A DNA stretch of 41,105 bases from Pseudomonadota bacterium (GCA_019352135.1 JABBNX010000013.1:1-41105); one strand, 5' to 3'; counted from the first letter of the stretch, positions 9,241 through 18,069 are shown. Notes: generated from the letters alone by a model not told the origin. Numbers and translations are program-made.

Positions 9241-10581
9241 TTTGCTCCAGGTAATGATCAGGGCGCTTCCCGACTTGCCGTTACGGATGAAGCTTGAATC
9301 CCATGAATAGCCGAGATACAGAGAGGAATCCCAGAAAAAACCGGCATCCACGCCGATGGTCGTTGCCGCTCCGGTTGAGCTTTTGAACAGAAACTTGTTG
9401 GTGTTCGTAACTGCTGCCCGGTCCGCCCAGATCAACGTTTCACGCAGGTGGAGATAAAGGAAGGGGGCGATTTCGCGCCGGTATTGCAGGACCGCCAGAG
9501 CATAATCGGAGACGAGAACCTGATTGAACATGGTGCCGGGGTAATCGGGGCGGCTGAGGTCATCCGATTCGCCGGGGAGCGGACCGCCGCCGATCGTGAT
9601 GGCATTGTAGCGGTCGGCGCTTTTATCGGGAGTAATACCGCCATGGAAGCTGAAGAGCATCCGGTTCTTCTCCGACAGCCCCGGAATTCCGCCGACCCCC
9701 ATGAAATAACCGTTGAATTGGAGGTAGCTTCGGGTATTCGCCCGGGTGAAGATCGCATCGGGGATGGTGCCGAAATTCGCCCATTTATCCCGGTACATGT
9801 AATCAAGGTCGAATCCGGCTGCCATGCCCGTATGAGGAAGTTCCAGCAGATTACGGCGCATCCCGTCATAACGGCCTCGCAGTTTTACGCCGTACAGCAT
9901 GGTGTCGGGCGGCAGCACCAGATTTGGTCCCGTGTCGTTTGTCCGTTTGGCATAAAAGTAGCCGATCTTGCCGAGCAGCTGGAGTCTCAGGTCGTTGTCA
10001 ACCTGGAAGGGAGCCACCTTGTAGCGGAGACCGGGGCCCAACGAGCCGATCACCGTCCCCCATTCTGCGTCGGATGATTTAATCTCCTTATTATTAACCA
10101 CTTCCCTCTGGCCGCCCGGAAGCGTGTTGTTATCGAAGCGCGCGACGAGTTCAAGATTCCCGAAGCTTCTGTCATACTCCAGGTCATTGACGAAAATGCT
10201 TATTACATCGCGTGTCCTGGATTCCTCCCACATCCGCTTCAGATAGAGCGCGCCAATCGGGGTGCCAGCGGTGTTTCCCTGCTTGGGAGTATAAAATTCT
10301 CCTCCCAGAACCAGGGCCGTCACGTGACCGCGGTCACGGGCGGGGATGTCTAGCGCTTTACCCATGAAAACAGTGTGTAATGGCTCTCCGGCCAAAGGTG
10401 TGTGATATTCTGCAGTTTTTCTGGAGGTTGTATTCACTAGCTCTTTATGGGAAATATCCGTCTCATCCATTTGGGCGGCAGTCGCACTTCCCTGTTTCAT
10501 CCAGCCCGGATACAAAAGGGTGCCCGCCAGAATCAAGACCACGGTAAAAGAACTCCCGCTCTTCACTCGCCATCCACTCAT
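9232..10581 (-). CDS. predicted outer-membrane barrel protein, 449 aa
   Basis: The N-terminal KSGSSFTVVLILAGTLLYPGWMK plus GSATAAQ reads as a signal peptide. The rest alternates short amphipathic strands with polar loops and ends in SGSALIITWSKSF, with the terminal Phe of BAM substrates. The C-terminal third (DAGFFWDSSLYLGYSWDSSF) resembles barrels of the Omp85/BamA-like superfamily, but I see no POTRA domains and cannot assign it. AAGGAGGGCGAAGAGC precedes the ATG. It lies 67 bases downstream of the glycerol-1-phosphate dehydrogenase gene on the same strand, so it may be the last gene of that operon. Function unknown. Confidence 0.7.
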   Translation of the reverse strand: MSGWRVKSGSSFTVVLILAGTLLYPGWMKQGSATAAQMDETDISHKELVNTTSRKTAEYHTPLAGEPLHTVFMGKALDIPARDRGHVTALVLGGEFYTPKQGNTAGTPIGALYLKRMWEESRTRDVISIFVNDLEYDRSFGNLELVARFDNNTLPGGQREVVNNKEIKSSDAEWGTVIGSLGPGLRYKVAPFQVDNDLRLQLLGKIGYFYAKRTNDTGPNLVLPPDTMLYGVKLRGRYDGMRRNLLELPHTGMAAGFDLDYMYRDKWANFGTIPDAIFTRANTRSYLQFNGYFMGVGGIPGLSEKNRMLFSFHGGITPDKSADRYNAITIGGGPLPGESDDLSRPDYPGTMFNQVLVSDYALAVLQYRREIAPFLYLHLRETLIWADRAAVTNTNKFLFKSSTGAATTIGVDAGFFWDSSLYLGYSWDSSFIRNGKSGSALIITWSKSF

Positions 10582-10648
10582 GCTCTTCGCCCTCCTTATG
10601 CCGCAGAAACTGCCCCGGTCCAGTCTCTATTTACCTCGTCGTACTCCG

Positions 10649-11704
10649 TCAGGCAACAAAACATCCCGTAAGGGTATTGTCGTTTTCCAGCATTGAACGA
10701 AATTCATCGACGCAATCGCGTGACGAGAGAACCGTATAGAATCCCTTCTTAATGGTCACTGCCTGTCTGGTCGCTTCAATCCACTCCGAGGTGCTGAAAG
10801 GATCGCTTCTGATCACGTCCCAGAAGCCGGTCGTTTCGAACAGGGTGCGGATGGTGTCCGTCTGTCCTCCCTGGAGCCTGCTGACGATGTAGGTGGCAAC
10901 GCCGACCTGGAGCCCGTGCATCCGGGGGCGTGCAGATATTTGATCGAGCGCGTGTGATATGAGGTGCTCGCTGCCGCTGGCCGGACGTGATGAGTTGCAA
11001 ACCTCCATGGCAATGCCGTTCAGCATCAGTGCTGTTCCCAACAACCTGGCGCCTTCGTGATCCCTTATCGGCCGTGATATGAATTGGTAGACCGTCGCAT
11101 CGGACAGCAGGGCTGCAAAATCATTGACCGGTTCACCCGTGGCGTGGAAGGCAAGTTTCCAGTCTCGTACTGCGGTCAGTTTGGCCGCCAGATCGCCAAT
11201 TCCGGACAGCCAGAGTTGTTTCGGGGCGGCCAGGCAGGAATCGGTATCAATTATTACGCCGAACGGCATGGCCGCCGGAAGAGAACGCTTGCATCCTTCG
11301 ATGGTCAGACTGGCACCGGGACTGCAGAACCCGTCGTTGGAAAGTGATGTCGGTACCGCGATATTCGGCAACCGGCCCAGAAAGGCCACATATTTGGCAA
11401 CATCCAGCGCTCTTCCCCCACCAAGTCCGATGATGGCCGAGACATCGCCAGGCAAGGACACGAAAATGCTCTGTGCCTGTTCGAAGCTGGCTTCGGAGCA
11501 ATTGAACCACTGTTGAATCTGTACATCCGCAGCTGCCAGTGCTTTTTTTGCAGACGCCATAATGGCGGCCGGGATATCGCTACTGCTGATAACCGCTACA
11601 GTATTAAAACCGTACCGGCAGCAGTAGATGCCGAGTTTTTCAAGCGCCCCGCTCTTGATTCTTACCAGGCTCGGGATAGCGATGGTCGTGCGTGATTGTA
11701 TCAT
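10649..11704 (-). CDS. sn-glycerol-1-phosphate dehydrogenase family (EgsA/AraM type)
   Basis: Iron/zinc alcohol-dehydrogenase-fold enzyme of 351 residues. In characterised relatives it interconverts dihydroxyacetone phosphate and sn-glycerol 1-phosphate with NAD(P)H. Visible motifs are the nucleotide loop GLGGGRALDVAKYVA, the family segment PTSLSNDGFCSPGASL, and three metal ligands: the Asp in GIGDLAAK, the first-motif His in GSEHLISHALD, and the His in MHGLQVGV. The start at 11704 is fixed by a 4-base ATGA overlap with the upstream phosphatase gene, which implies translational coupling. It is common in archaea for ether lipids but less so in bacteria (B. subtilis AraM). No prenyl-glyceryl-phosphate synthase is in the window, so the fate of the product is open. 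Confidence 0.8.
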   Translation of the reverse strand: MIQSRTTIAIPSLVRIKSGALEKLGIYCCRYGFNTVAVISSSDIPAAIMASAKKALAAADVQIQQWFNCSEASFEQAQSIFVSLPGDVSAIIGLGGGRALDVAKYVAFLGRLPNIAVPTSLSNDGFCSPGASLTIEGCKRSLPAAMPFGVIIDTDSCLAAPKQLWLSGIGDLAAKLTAVRDWKLAFHATGEPVNDFAALLSDATVYQFISRPIRDHEGARLLGTALMLNGIAMEVCNSSRPASGSEHLISHALDQISARPRMHGLQVGVATYIVSRLQGGQTDTIRTLFETTGFWDVIRSDPFSTSEWIEATRQAVTIKKGFYTVLSSRDCVDEFRSMLENDNTLTGCFVA

Positions 11705-12357
11705 GCGCTTCCCCCGCATAAGCTGACCGGGATGTCGCACCATCTGTCGAAGTACACGAACGGCTCCCGGCGGCTTTCAAGTTCCTCCGCCAGCCAGCCC
11801 CGTGCAAAGCGGCGCTCTGGCGGTATCAACAGCGCCGGTGCCAGATCCGGGCGGCCGTCTCCGGCAAAAGCGGTATCAAAATCCTGATCAAGATAATGTT
11901 GTACTACGGCAGCCTTGTCGATTCCTGTTTCAGCGCTAAAAAATGGTGATTGACGCGGCGGTTTCATGAAAAGCCCCCTACCGGGGAAAAACTCGCCCGG
12001 ATTCGCGTGGATGTGAACCTTGATCCCGGTAGGGGCCAGCATCCGTTCGATATAAAAAGAGCATCCGGCCGAGGCGATTACCAGTGCCCAGCCGGTATGG
12101 TGCAGGTGTTCAAATCCCTCGACCAGGCAGCTTTCTACCTTCATCTCCGCCAGCATATTATCAAGTTCATGTTCATCGACCCGGAGTCCGGAAAATATTT
12201 CAGCTAGAGCATTGAAATGGCTTGCAAGGCCCTGCTCGTAGCGCTTCCACGGAGCAACCGCCCCGGGAGGCAGATGAGACAAGGCGACCATGAAAAAATC
12301 GCGTTCGGTCATGGTGCCGTCAAAGTCGCTGATCAGTATCTTATTCTTAGTGGTCAT
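11701..12357 (-). CDS. HAD-superfamily phosphatase, MtnX/SerB-like
   Basis: Haloacid-dehalogenase-fold phosphatase of about 218 residues. The four HAD motifs are present: I is DFDGTMTERD (nucleophile Asp and acid/base Asp), II is the Ser in VIASAGCSF, III is the Lys in GIDKAAVV, and IV is FAGDGRPDLAPA. Order and spacing fit the phosphoserine-phosphatase/MtnX branch. Two ATGs are adjacent (12360 and 12357); GGAG is better spaced for the second. It overlaps the glycerol-1-phosphate dehydrogenase by ATGA and follows the M20 gene by 42 bases. A plausible inference is hydrolysis of the phosphate ester made by its coupled partner, but the substrate is not known. Confidence 0.8.
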   Translation of the reverse strand: MTTKNKILISDFDGTMTERDFFMVALSHLPPGAVAPWKRYEQGLASHFNALAEIFSGLRVDEHELDNMLAEMKVESCLVEGFEHLHHTGWALVIASAGCSFYIERMLAPTGIKVHIHANPGEFFPGRGLFMKPPRQSPFFSAETGIDKAAVVQHYLDQDFDTAFAGDGRPDLAPALLIPPERRFARGWLAEELESRREPFVYFDRWCDIPVSLCGGSA

Positions 12358-12399
12358 CATTTCTCCGCTTTGAGTTGGTTTATGTTGCTTCACCTCAGC

Positions 12400-13530
12400 T
12401 CAGGATGCCTCAAGGCAGAGTGCTGCATAGATCCGGGCTGCGCCGGACACTTCCTCAAAAGCCACCCGCTCATCAGGTGTATGAGCTGTTTCCAGAGACC
12501 CAGGGCCGAGGATAAGCGGCTTTACACCTGCCGCATAAAAGAGATTGCCGTCCGAATGAGAACGGAAGGCATTCATCTTTAATGGCTGGCCAAGACGAGG
12601 GTAGACCTCTTGTAAAATTTGTGCCAGACGGTTGTCGGTGCCAAGATCGTAGCCTGCGGAGGCAAAATCGAACGTGACTTCAAGATTCAGCCCGGAAATG
12701 GTCCGGTCAAGATTTGCGACGATACAGCGAATTTCATCCTGGAGTGAGAACGGGTCATGGTTGGGCGGCAGATGCAGATCTATCCAGGTTTCACAACGAT
12801 CCGGAACGACAAAACCTGCCTGTGATGATCTCATTTCCCTGATCGAATAGACTATGTCAGATGTCGCCCGATCGAACAACGGGTCATTCCCTAACAACAA
12901 CAAAACCCGCAGCATCGATTCAACGGCATTATGTCCCAGTTCAGGAAGAGAGGAATGGCTGCGGAGGCCGCGTGTGACGAAGCCGGCCTCCAGATAACCG
13001 TAATGAGCGAATCCGGCAGCCAGGTTGGTCGGTTCGCCGATAACCACCCAGGGAGGATGGCATGATTCAAGAAAGGTCGCGCTGCCGTCGCCGTTTTCTT
13101 CTTCTCCCACTACCAGTAGAAGACCAACCGAAGGGCGCTCGGCCGGTTTAAGAGCTTCGGTAATAGCCAACCATGTCTCGACCATGGCTGCGCAGCCTCC
13201 CTTCATGTCAGCACTTCCCAAGCCATGGATGATGCCGCCTTCTTCCTGCGGCCCGACCTCATCCAGGTCCCAGGCCGGGACAGTATCCACATGGCCTACC
13301 ATGTAGAGTCGCGGTTCATTCGGCCCCATGGTAACGCACAGATTATAACGGTCTTCGTCCACTTCCTGCCGTTCTACGCAAAAGCCGGCCCGGGTGAGGA
13401 GTTCCTCCAGGTAGATCTGGATGTCTTCTTCCTTGCCGGACGGAGAATAAATATCGAGGAGTTCCAGAAACGTTTTTCTCAGCCGCTCAGGATTAATGAA
13501 GTGCCAGATCTTTTCCACGCGGGCGTTCAT
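12400..13530 (-). CDS. M20-family metallopeptidase/deacylase (ArgE/DapE-like)
   Basis: Di-zinc amidohydrolase, 376 residues, cytosolic. Ligand and catalytic motifs run in order: GHVDTVP (His and catalytic Asp), GLGSADMKGG (bridging Asp), VVGEEENGDG (catalytic Glu and ligand Glu), GEPT, and the C-terminal His in ETAHTPDE. The dimerisation lid lies between (TRGLRSHSSLPELGHNA). Family members remove N-acyl groups from amino acids (acetylornithine, succinyl-diaminopimelate, acetyl-lysine) or cleave dipeptides. The ATG overlaps the stop of the acetyltransferase gene as ATGA, so the two are translationally coupled. The pairing with a GNAT enzyme suggests turnover of an N-acylated compound, which is inference. 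Confidence 0.85.
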   Translation of the reverse strand: MNARVEKIWHFINPERLRKTFLELLDIYSPSGKEEDIQIYLEELLTRAGFCVERQEVDEDRYNLCVTMGPNEPRLYMVGHVDTVPAWDLDEVGPQEEGGIIHGLGSADMKGGCAAMVETWLAITEALKPAERPSVGLLLVVGEEENGDGSATFLESCHPPWVVIGEPTNLAAGFAHYGYLEAGFVTRGLRSHSSLPELGHNAVESMLRVLLLLGNDPLFDRATSDIVYSIREMRSSQAGFVVPDRCETWIDLHLPPNHDPFSLQDEIRCIVANLDRTISGLNLEVTFDFASAGYDLGTDNRLAQILQEVYPRLGQPLKMNAFRSHSDGNLFYAAGVKPLILGPGSLETAHTPDERVAFEEVSGAARIYAALCLEAS

Positions 13531-14039
13531 GGTCTTTTTACCGGTTTTTTAGTGGCTTTGCGCGACAGATTTAGAGACATATACACGTGCTCCTGAATAT
13601 CACCAAACCCCTGTTTTTGAAAAAAATGAATTGCCGGTTGGTTGTCGGCAGAGGTGTCAATGATCATCATTCGTACTCCCTGCACCTTCATGCGGTGCTT
13701 GATCTCCTTGAACAGCCTGCTCCCTACGCCCACTTGTTGAATATTTCTGCGAACTCCTACCCAGACAAGATACCCATATTTCCAGGGTGAATTATGTTTG
13801 GTGACTGTTGTTCCCAAGGCAAACCCGAGTATTTTCCCGCCTGCTTCCGCCACCAGGCAGAGTTCGTTATCCGAGTTGAAGAGCGTGGTGATTTCGTATT
13901 CGTCCCACGTGCGATAGAGACTTTGGAACGATTCGGCGGTAAAGACCTCTTCGCCGATATGGAAGACCACGGGGAAATCGTCGATGGTCATCTCCCTGAT
14001 ACGGAGCGTATCCTTACCTGCTGGCGAAATTTCTGGCAT
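13527..14039 (-). CDS. GNAT-family N-acetyltransferase
   Basis: Acetyl-CoA-dependent acetyltransferase, 170 residues. It opens with LRIREMTIDDFPVVFHIGEEVF, has the core strand pair KILGFALGTTV / GYLVWVGV, the acetyl-CoA loop VRRNIQQVGVGSRLFKEI (R/Q-x-x-G-x-G variant), and motif B DTSADNQPAIHFFQKQGF. The pattern resembles RimI-like and small-molecule GNATs. GAGGTAATTTC precedes the ATG. It is the first gene of the coupled minus-strand operon, and its stop overlaps the M20 start. The C-terminal tail (RKATKKPVKRP) is basic. Substrate unknown. Confidence 0.85.
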   Translation of the reverse strand: MPEISPAGKDTLRIREMTIDDFPVVFHIGEEVFTAESFQSLYRTWDEYEITTLFNSDNELCLVAEAGGKILGFALGTTVTKHNSPWKYGYLVWVGVRRNIQQVGVGSRLFKEIKHRMKVQGVRMMIIDTSADNQPAIHFFQKQGFGDIQEHVYMSLNLSRKATKKPVKRP

Positions 14040-14112
14040 GAAATTACCTCGGTAATAAAAGTAGCAATATGGTGGCGCGGCATTGGGTGAACCATTACTC
14101 CGGGCATCTCTG

Positions 14113-15543
14113 CTATTTTTTTGATTTTGTTCTTCTTAAGCGATTATTAAGGGCTTGGCGCGTTATGCCGAGCATCCTGGCGGCGGTACCCTGATTGTTT
14201 TTCGCCAATTCAAGCGCCTTTTCGATAATGACGCTTTCGGCATATTTCAGTGTCGGTATTGACGAAAAGCTAATGCCATTGATCTCGCAACCGGGTGCAG
14301 CATTCCTCTGTTGCATTACAGCATTTGCCGGTTCTTGTTCGCGGGCAATAACCTTTTTCAGAAGCGCTGTAGAAAGCCTGGATGTCGTACTCCTGCTGAC
14401 AAAATCATAGATGATCGACTGAAGCTCTCGAATATTGCCGGGGAATTCATAGGTAACAAGAAAATCGACCAGTTCTTTGCGATATGAAAGTCTGCCCTTT
14501 CCCATGGCATTTGCCGCCTCCCTGATAAAATGGCTTAACAGAAGAGGGATATCTCCGGTCCGTTTTCGGAGTGGCGGAATCGTGACCTGATGGGTGCAGA
14601 GGCGGAAATAGAGGTCTTTGCGAAACTTTCCGTCGTTCATGCTTTGCCACAGAACCTTGTTGGTTGCCACTACCAGTCGCGCGTTGCTTTTTATCGGATT
14701 GTCAGAGCCAAGCGGGTAGTACTCGTTCTCCTGCAGCAGTCGCAGCAGCTTTATCTGCGAAAGCTCGTTCAGGTCTCCGATCTCGTCAAGAAAGATGGTT
14801 CCGTTGGCCGCCTTCATAATCAGTCCGTCCCGATCATTGAGTGCGCCGGTAAAGGCCCCTCGACGGTGTCCAAAGAGGGTATCGGAAAACATCTGATCAT
14901 CAAGACCGGCGATGTTGATGCTGACGAAGCCGCCTTTCAGGCCACTCAGCGTATGTACCGCCCGCGCCGCCAGTTCCTTGCCGACACCGGTTTCTCCGGA
15001 GATAAGCACCGGCTGCCGTGATTTTGCCACCACCTCGATATACGTCAGAATCGATAGCATCTCCCTGTCCTGGGTAATGATGGAAGGGATGAGCGGAGCC
15101 CGGGCAGCGATCTCTTCATCGGTCGCCTTGTCCAGCAACATTATATCTTCGTTGAGACTCTGCAGTTCGAGTGCCCTCTTCACGCCGGCAATAAAGCGAT
15201 TGATGGAAATCGGTTTGGTAAGATAGTCAACCGCTCCCGTTTTCATGCAATCGATGGCCGTTTCGATGTGACTTTCTGCAGTAACAACGATCACCGGCAC
15301 ATGCGGCTTCAACTCTGAAAACGCTTCCAGGAGGTCCCTGCCGTGGAGTTTGGGCATCCTCAGATCTATGATGACCAGAGCAACCTCCTCGCTCTTGAAA
15401 TTTTCCAGCGCCAGCAGGCTGTCGTTGAACGTAATCACCTTCTGGAACCCCTCGTGGCAAAGAAAAGAACTCAGCAGCGATAGCGCAGCCACCTCGTCGT
15501 CCACAAGCATAATCGGATAGGTACTGAAATCGTGGTGGTTCAT
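14113..15543 (-). CDS. NtrC-type sigma-54 response regulator (orphan)
   Basis: Three-domain activator, 476 residues. The receiver has IMLVDDE, phospho-acceptor Asp60 in VIIDLRMP, Thr in VVTAES and Lys110 in YLTKPIS, so it looks functional. The AAA+ domain has Walker A GETGVGKE, the sigma-54 loop GAFTGA, Walker B TIFLDEIGDL and a sensor segment GNIRELQS. The C-terminal Fis-type helix-turn-helix reads GTAARMLGITRQALNNRL. ATG 15543 has GGAG ten bases upstream. It shares the unusual AGLDDQMFSDTLFGH segment with the two regulators at 28128-31008. No kinase is adjacent. It is divergent from the aconitase gene, whose promoter region carries a sigma-54 site; control of that gene is inferred. Confidence 0.93.
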   Translation of the reverse strand: MNHHDFSTYPIMLVDDEVAALSLLSSFLCHEGFQKVITFNDSLLALENFKSEEVALVIIDLRMPKLHGRDLLEAFSELKPHVPVIVVTAESHIETAIDCMKTGAVDYLTKPISINRFIAGVKRALELQSLNEDIMLLDKATDEEIAARAPLIPSIITQDREMLSILTYIEVVAKSRQPVLISGETGVGKELAARAVHTLSGLKGGFVSINIAGLDDQMFSDTLFGHRRGAFTGALNDRDGLIMKAANGTIFLDEIGDLNELSQIKLLRLLQENEYYPLGSDNPIKSNARLVVATNKVLWQSMNDGKFRKDLYFRLCTHQVTIPPLRKRTGDIPLLLSHFIREAANAMGKGRLSYRKELVDFLVTYEFPGNIRELQSIIYDFVSRSTTSRLSTALLKKVIAREQEPANAVMQQRNAAPGCEINGISFSSIPTLKYAESVIIEKALELAKNNQGTAARMLGITRQALNNRLRRTKSKK

Positions 15544-15666
15544 GTCGGAAACTCCAATTTTACCTTTGATTGGATCATGGTCCATACGGGGAGAAGCGGC
15601 ATGTATTAGTGTAGCCACGTTTTTATAATAATCAAGCGGGTTCGCGACCAAATTTGCAATTATTGT

Positions 15667-15689
15667 TGCACCACAGGGTCCGTGTTGCA
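15667..15689. promoter_or_regulatory. inverted repeat, candidate enhancer site
   Basis: TGCACCAC and GTGTTGCA form an 8-bp dyad with one mismatch and a 7-base spacer. Its centre is about 62 bases upstream of the -24 element, a normal position for an NtrC-type enhancer-binding site. A further TTGCA lies a dozen bases upstream. Binding by the divergent regulator is inferred. Confidence 0.45.
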
Positions 15690-15739
15690 GCGGATTCGGT
15701 CTGATTACTACCGGTTCTATCGCTAACATGCCAAAGTAC

Positions 15740-15755
15740 CGGCACTATTTTTGCT
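15740..15755 (+). promoter_or_regulatory. sigma-54 (-24/-12) promoter for aconitase
   Basis: CGGCAC, five bases, then TTGCT. Compared with TGGCAC-N5-TTGC(A/T), only the first base differs, and the invariant GG and GC are at exact spacing. Transcription would start near 15767 and give a leader of about 130 bases before the aconitase ATG. Confidence 0.75.
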
Positions 15756-15897
15756 CCCCGCACACGCGAGTTGTCAGATTGTGCCGCAGCTCCTCTTGAT
15801 TTAGTGCGATGCGGGATTATACTTAAACTGTGCAGATGGTAGTCATTGAATATGTTAACCGCACAGTAAGATGTTTCACATACCACGGAGGTGTACA

Positions 15898-17832
15898 ATG
15901 CCAAAAAATCTGACGACAAAAATACTTGAAGCTCATCTGATTGAAGGTGCGCTGGTTCCGGAGACGGAGATTTCAATCCGGATTGACCATACCCTGCTTC
16001 AGGACGCCACCGGAACGATGGCGATGCTGGAATTTATCGCCATGGGGCTTCCGGAGGTGAAGGCCGCCTTGGCCGCACAGTATATTGATCATAATCTGTT
16101 GCAGACCGATTACAAAAATGCCGATGATCACGCTTTTTTGACATCTGCTGCGATGAAATTCGGCATGTATCTCTCCAAACCGGGAAACGGCGTTTCCCAC
16201 CAGGTGCATCTGGAACGTTTCGGGGTCCCCGGCATCATACTTCTGGGGGCGGACTCCCACTCGCCGACAGCGGCAGGAATATCAGTTCTGGCAATTGGCG
16301 CCGGTGGCCTGGATGTCGCGTTGGCCATGGCCGGACATCCTTTCAACCTCCCCTGTCCGAAGGTTATGGGGGTCAAGCTTACCGGAAAGCTTCCTGACTG
16401 GGTTTCGGGTAAGGATGTCATTCTTGAGATGTTACGACGACATACGGTCAGAGGGGGCGTCGGTGCGGTGATTGAGTATTATGGGCCGGGGGTGGCAACC
16501 CTGTCAGCAACGGACCGGGCTACGATTGGCAATATGGGGGCCGAATTGGGAGCCACTTCATCCATTTTCCCTTCCGATGAACGGACGCGCCAGTTTCTGG
16601 AATCACAGGGGCGCGGCGATGACTGGCGGCCATTGTCGGCAGACGAAGGGGCAACGTACGATGAATATGATGAAATCGATCTCTCGACATTGGAACCGTT
16701 GATTGCCTGTCCGTCGTCGCCCGACAAGGTGGTGCCGGTCCGGGAAGTAGCAGGGACTAAAGTCGATCAGGTTATCGTTGGCAGTTCGGTGAACTCTTCA
16801 TACCGCGATCTGATGACCGTCTGCCGGATAATGGAGGGAAACCGAGTCGCATCAGGGGTACATTTTCATGTCAATCCCGGAAGCCGCCAAGTGTTGGAAA
16901 ATATTGCCCAGGATGGTGGCGTTATGATGTTGCTGATGGCGGGAATCAGCATTCACCAGTCAGGTTGTCTCGGGTGCATCGGTATGGGACAGGCACCGGG
17001 AACAGACCAGGTCAGTCTTCGCACCTTTCCGCGCAATTTTCCCGGTCGAAGCGGCACCACGGGCGACAAAGTGTACCTCTGTTCCCCGGAGACAGCCGCC
17101 GCATCGGGTATTTATGGCGTCATCACTGATCCGCGCATGTTGGGAACGACCAGATTGTATCCGGCTGTACAGAATCCCGGGAAATATCTTCTGGACGACT
17201 CAGGTATTATTTTTCCGCTGGCAGACCGCTCAACGGTCGAAATCAAAACCGGCCCAAATATCCTGCCGTTTCCGGATTTTGCGGCTCTTCCTGACACTCT
17301 GCATGCTGGCGTCGTCATTGTGCTTGGTGACAATATTACAACCGATCATATTATGCCTGCCGGAAATAAAGTGTTGCCGTTACGCAGTAATATTCCTGCG
17401 ATCAGTGAGCATGTGCTCGAACAGGTGGACGCGGAATTCCCTGCGCGCGCATTGGCTACCGGAGATGGCATTATTGTCGCCGGCGAGAATTATGGGCAGG
17501 GGTCTTCTCGCGAACATGCTGCCATTGCTCCCCGCTATCTGGGAATTCGCGCCAAGATAGTCAAAAGTTTTGCCCGCATACACAAGGCCAATCTGGTTAA
17601 TTTCGGCATTGTACCGCTGGTTTTCAAAAATCCGGCAGATTTTGATCTTTTTAAGCAGGGTGATCAGGTTGTGATTCCCGACATCCGGCGCCTTGTCAAA
17701 AGCGGAGTCAGTGAAATACCGGTGTTCGTTAATGGCCGGGAGGTTGCCACAATACTGGAGATATCAGACCGCCAGCGTCAGGAGCTTTTAGCCGGTGGAA
17801 CGCTGAATTTAGTGAAACAGAATCAACATTGA
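15898..17832 (+). CDS. aconitate hydratase, Aquifex-type
   Basis: Citrate/isocitrate isomerase of the aconitase superfamily, 644 residues, shorter than AcnA (about 890) and like the putative Aquifex-type class. Conserved parts are GADSHSPTAAGISVLAIGAGG, the two-Cys loop SGCLGCIGMG, RNFPGRSG, the swivel-domain start GDNITTDHIMPAG, and GENYGQGSSREHAAIAPRYLG with SFARIHKANLVNFGI. The position of the first cluster Cys of canonical aconitases (GSCTN) reads GSSVNSS, so only two of the three usual Fe-S Cys are in their expected motifs. ATG 15898 has ACGGAGGTGTACA upstream. A sigma-54 promoter precedes it. A 2-methylcitrate or related hydro-lyase role cannot be excluded. Confidence 0.85.
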   Translation: MPKNLTTKILEAHLIEGALVPETEISIRIDHTLLQDATGTMAMLEFIAMGLPEVKAALAAQYIDHNLLQTDYKNADDHAFLTSAAMKFGMYLSKPGNGVSHQVHLERFGVPGIILLGADSHSPTAAGISVLAIGAGGLDVALAMAGHPFNLPCPKVMGVKLTGKLPDWVSGKDVILEMLRRHTVRGGVGAVIEYYGPGVATLSATDRATIGNMGAELGATSSIFPSDERTRQFLESQGRGDDWRPLSADEGATYDEYDEIDLSTLEPLIACPSSPDKVVPVREVAGTKVDQVIVGSSVNSSYRDLMTVCRIMEGNRVASGVHFHVNPGSRQVLENIAQDGGVMMLLMAGISIHQSGCLGCIGMGQAPGTDQVSLRTFPRNFPGRSGTTGDKVYLCSPETAAASGIYGVITDPRMLGTTRLYPAVQNPGKYLLDDSGIIFPLADRSTVEIKTGPNILPFPDFAALPDTLHAGVVIVLGDNITTDHIMPAGNKVLPLRSNIPAISEHVLEQVDAEFPARALATGDGIIVAGENYGQGSSREHAAIAPRYLGIRAKIVKSFARIHKANLVNFGIVPLVFKNPADFDLFKQGDQVVIPDIRRLVKSGVSEIPVFVNGREVATILEISDRQRQELLAGGTLNLVKQNQH

Positions 17833-17995
17833 GGCAACATAAAGGTGATGCTGGCCGTGCTGCACAGGTCGCTTTCACTGTGATGTAAACCAGCAACAAA
17901 TGTGACACCGGGCAACAAACGTAACTTTGTGCGTCATCAGTCAGTTACTGGCGTATTCTCCATGCTTCCCACCAGAATATCTGCAAAATCTGTTT

Positions 17996-18028
17996 CAGCT
18001 GGCTCTGATCAAAGATCAGAGCCAGCTG
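17996..18028. repeat. perfect 15-bp inverted repeat, AAA spacer
   Basis: CAGCTGGCTCTGATC, AAA, then its exact reverse complement. There is no T run on either strand after it, so a plain intrinsic terminator is unlikely. It lies about 60 bases upstream of a weak -24/-12-like site, so it may be an operator or enhancer dyad; it could equally be an mRNA 3' stabilising hairpin. Confidence 0.7.
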
Positions 18029-18069
18029 TTATAACATGCCGATTTAACACGATAATTATTTTTATAAGT

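Larger units (their letters stand above)
15544..15897. other. divergent control region between regulator and aconitase
   Basis: A 354-base gap without a gene. It contains three TTGCA half sites (at about 15650-15690), one imperfect dyad, and a near-consensus sigma-54 promoter reading toward the aconitase. No clear promoter for the regulator itself was found on the minus strand. Listed so that the reader knows the gap is regulatory rather than empty. Confidence 0.6.
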
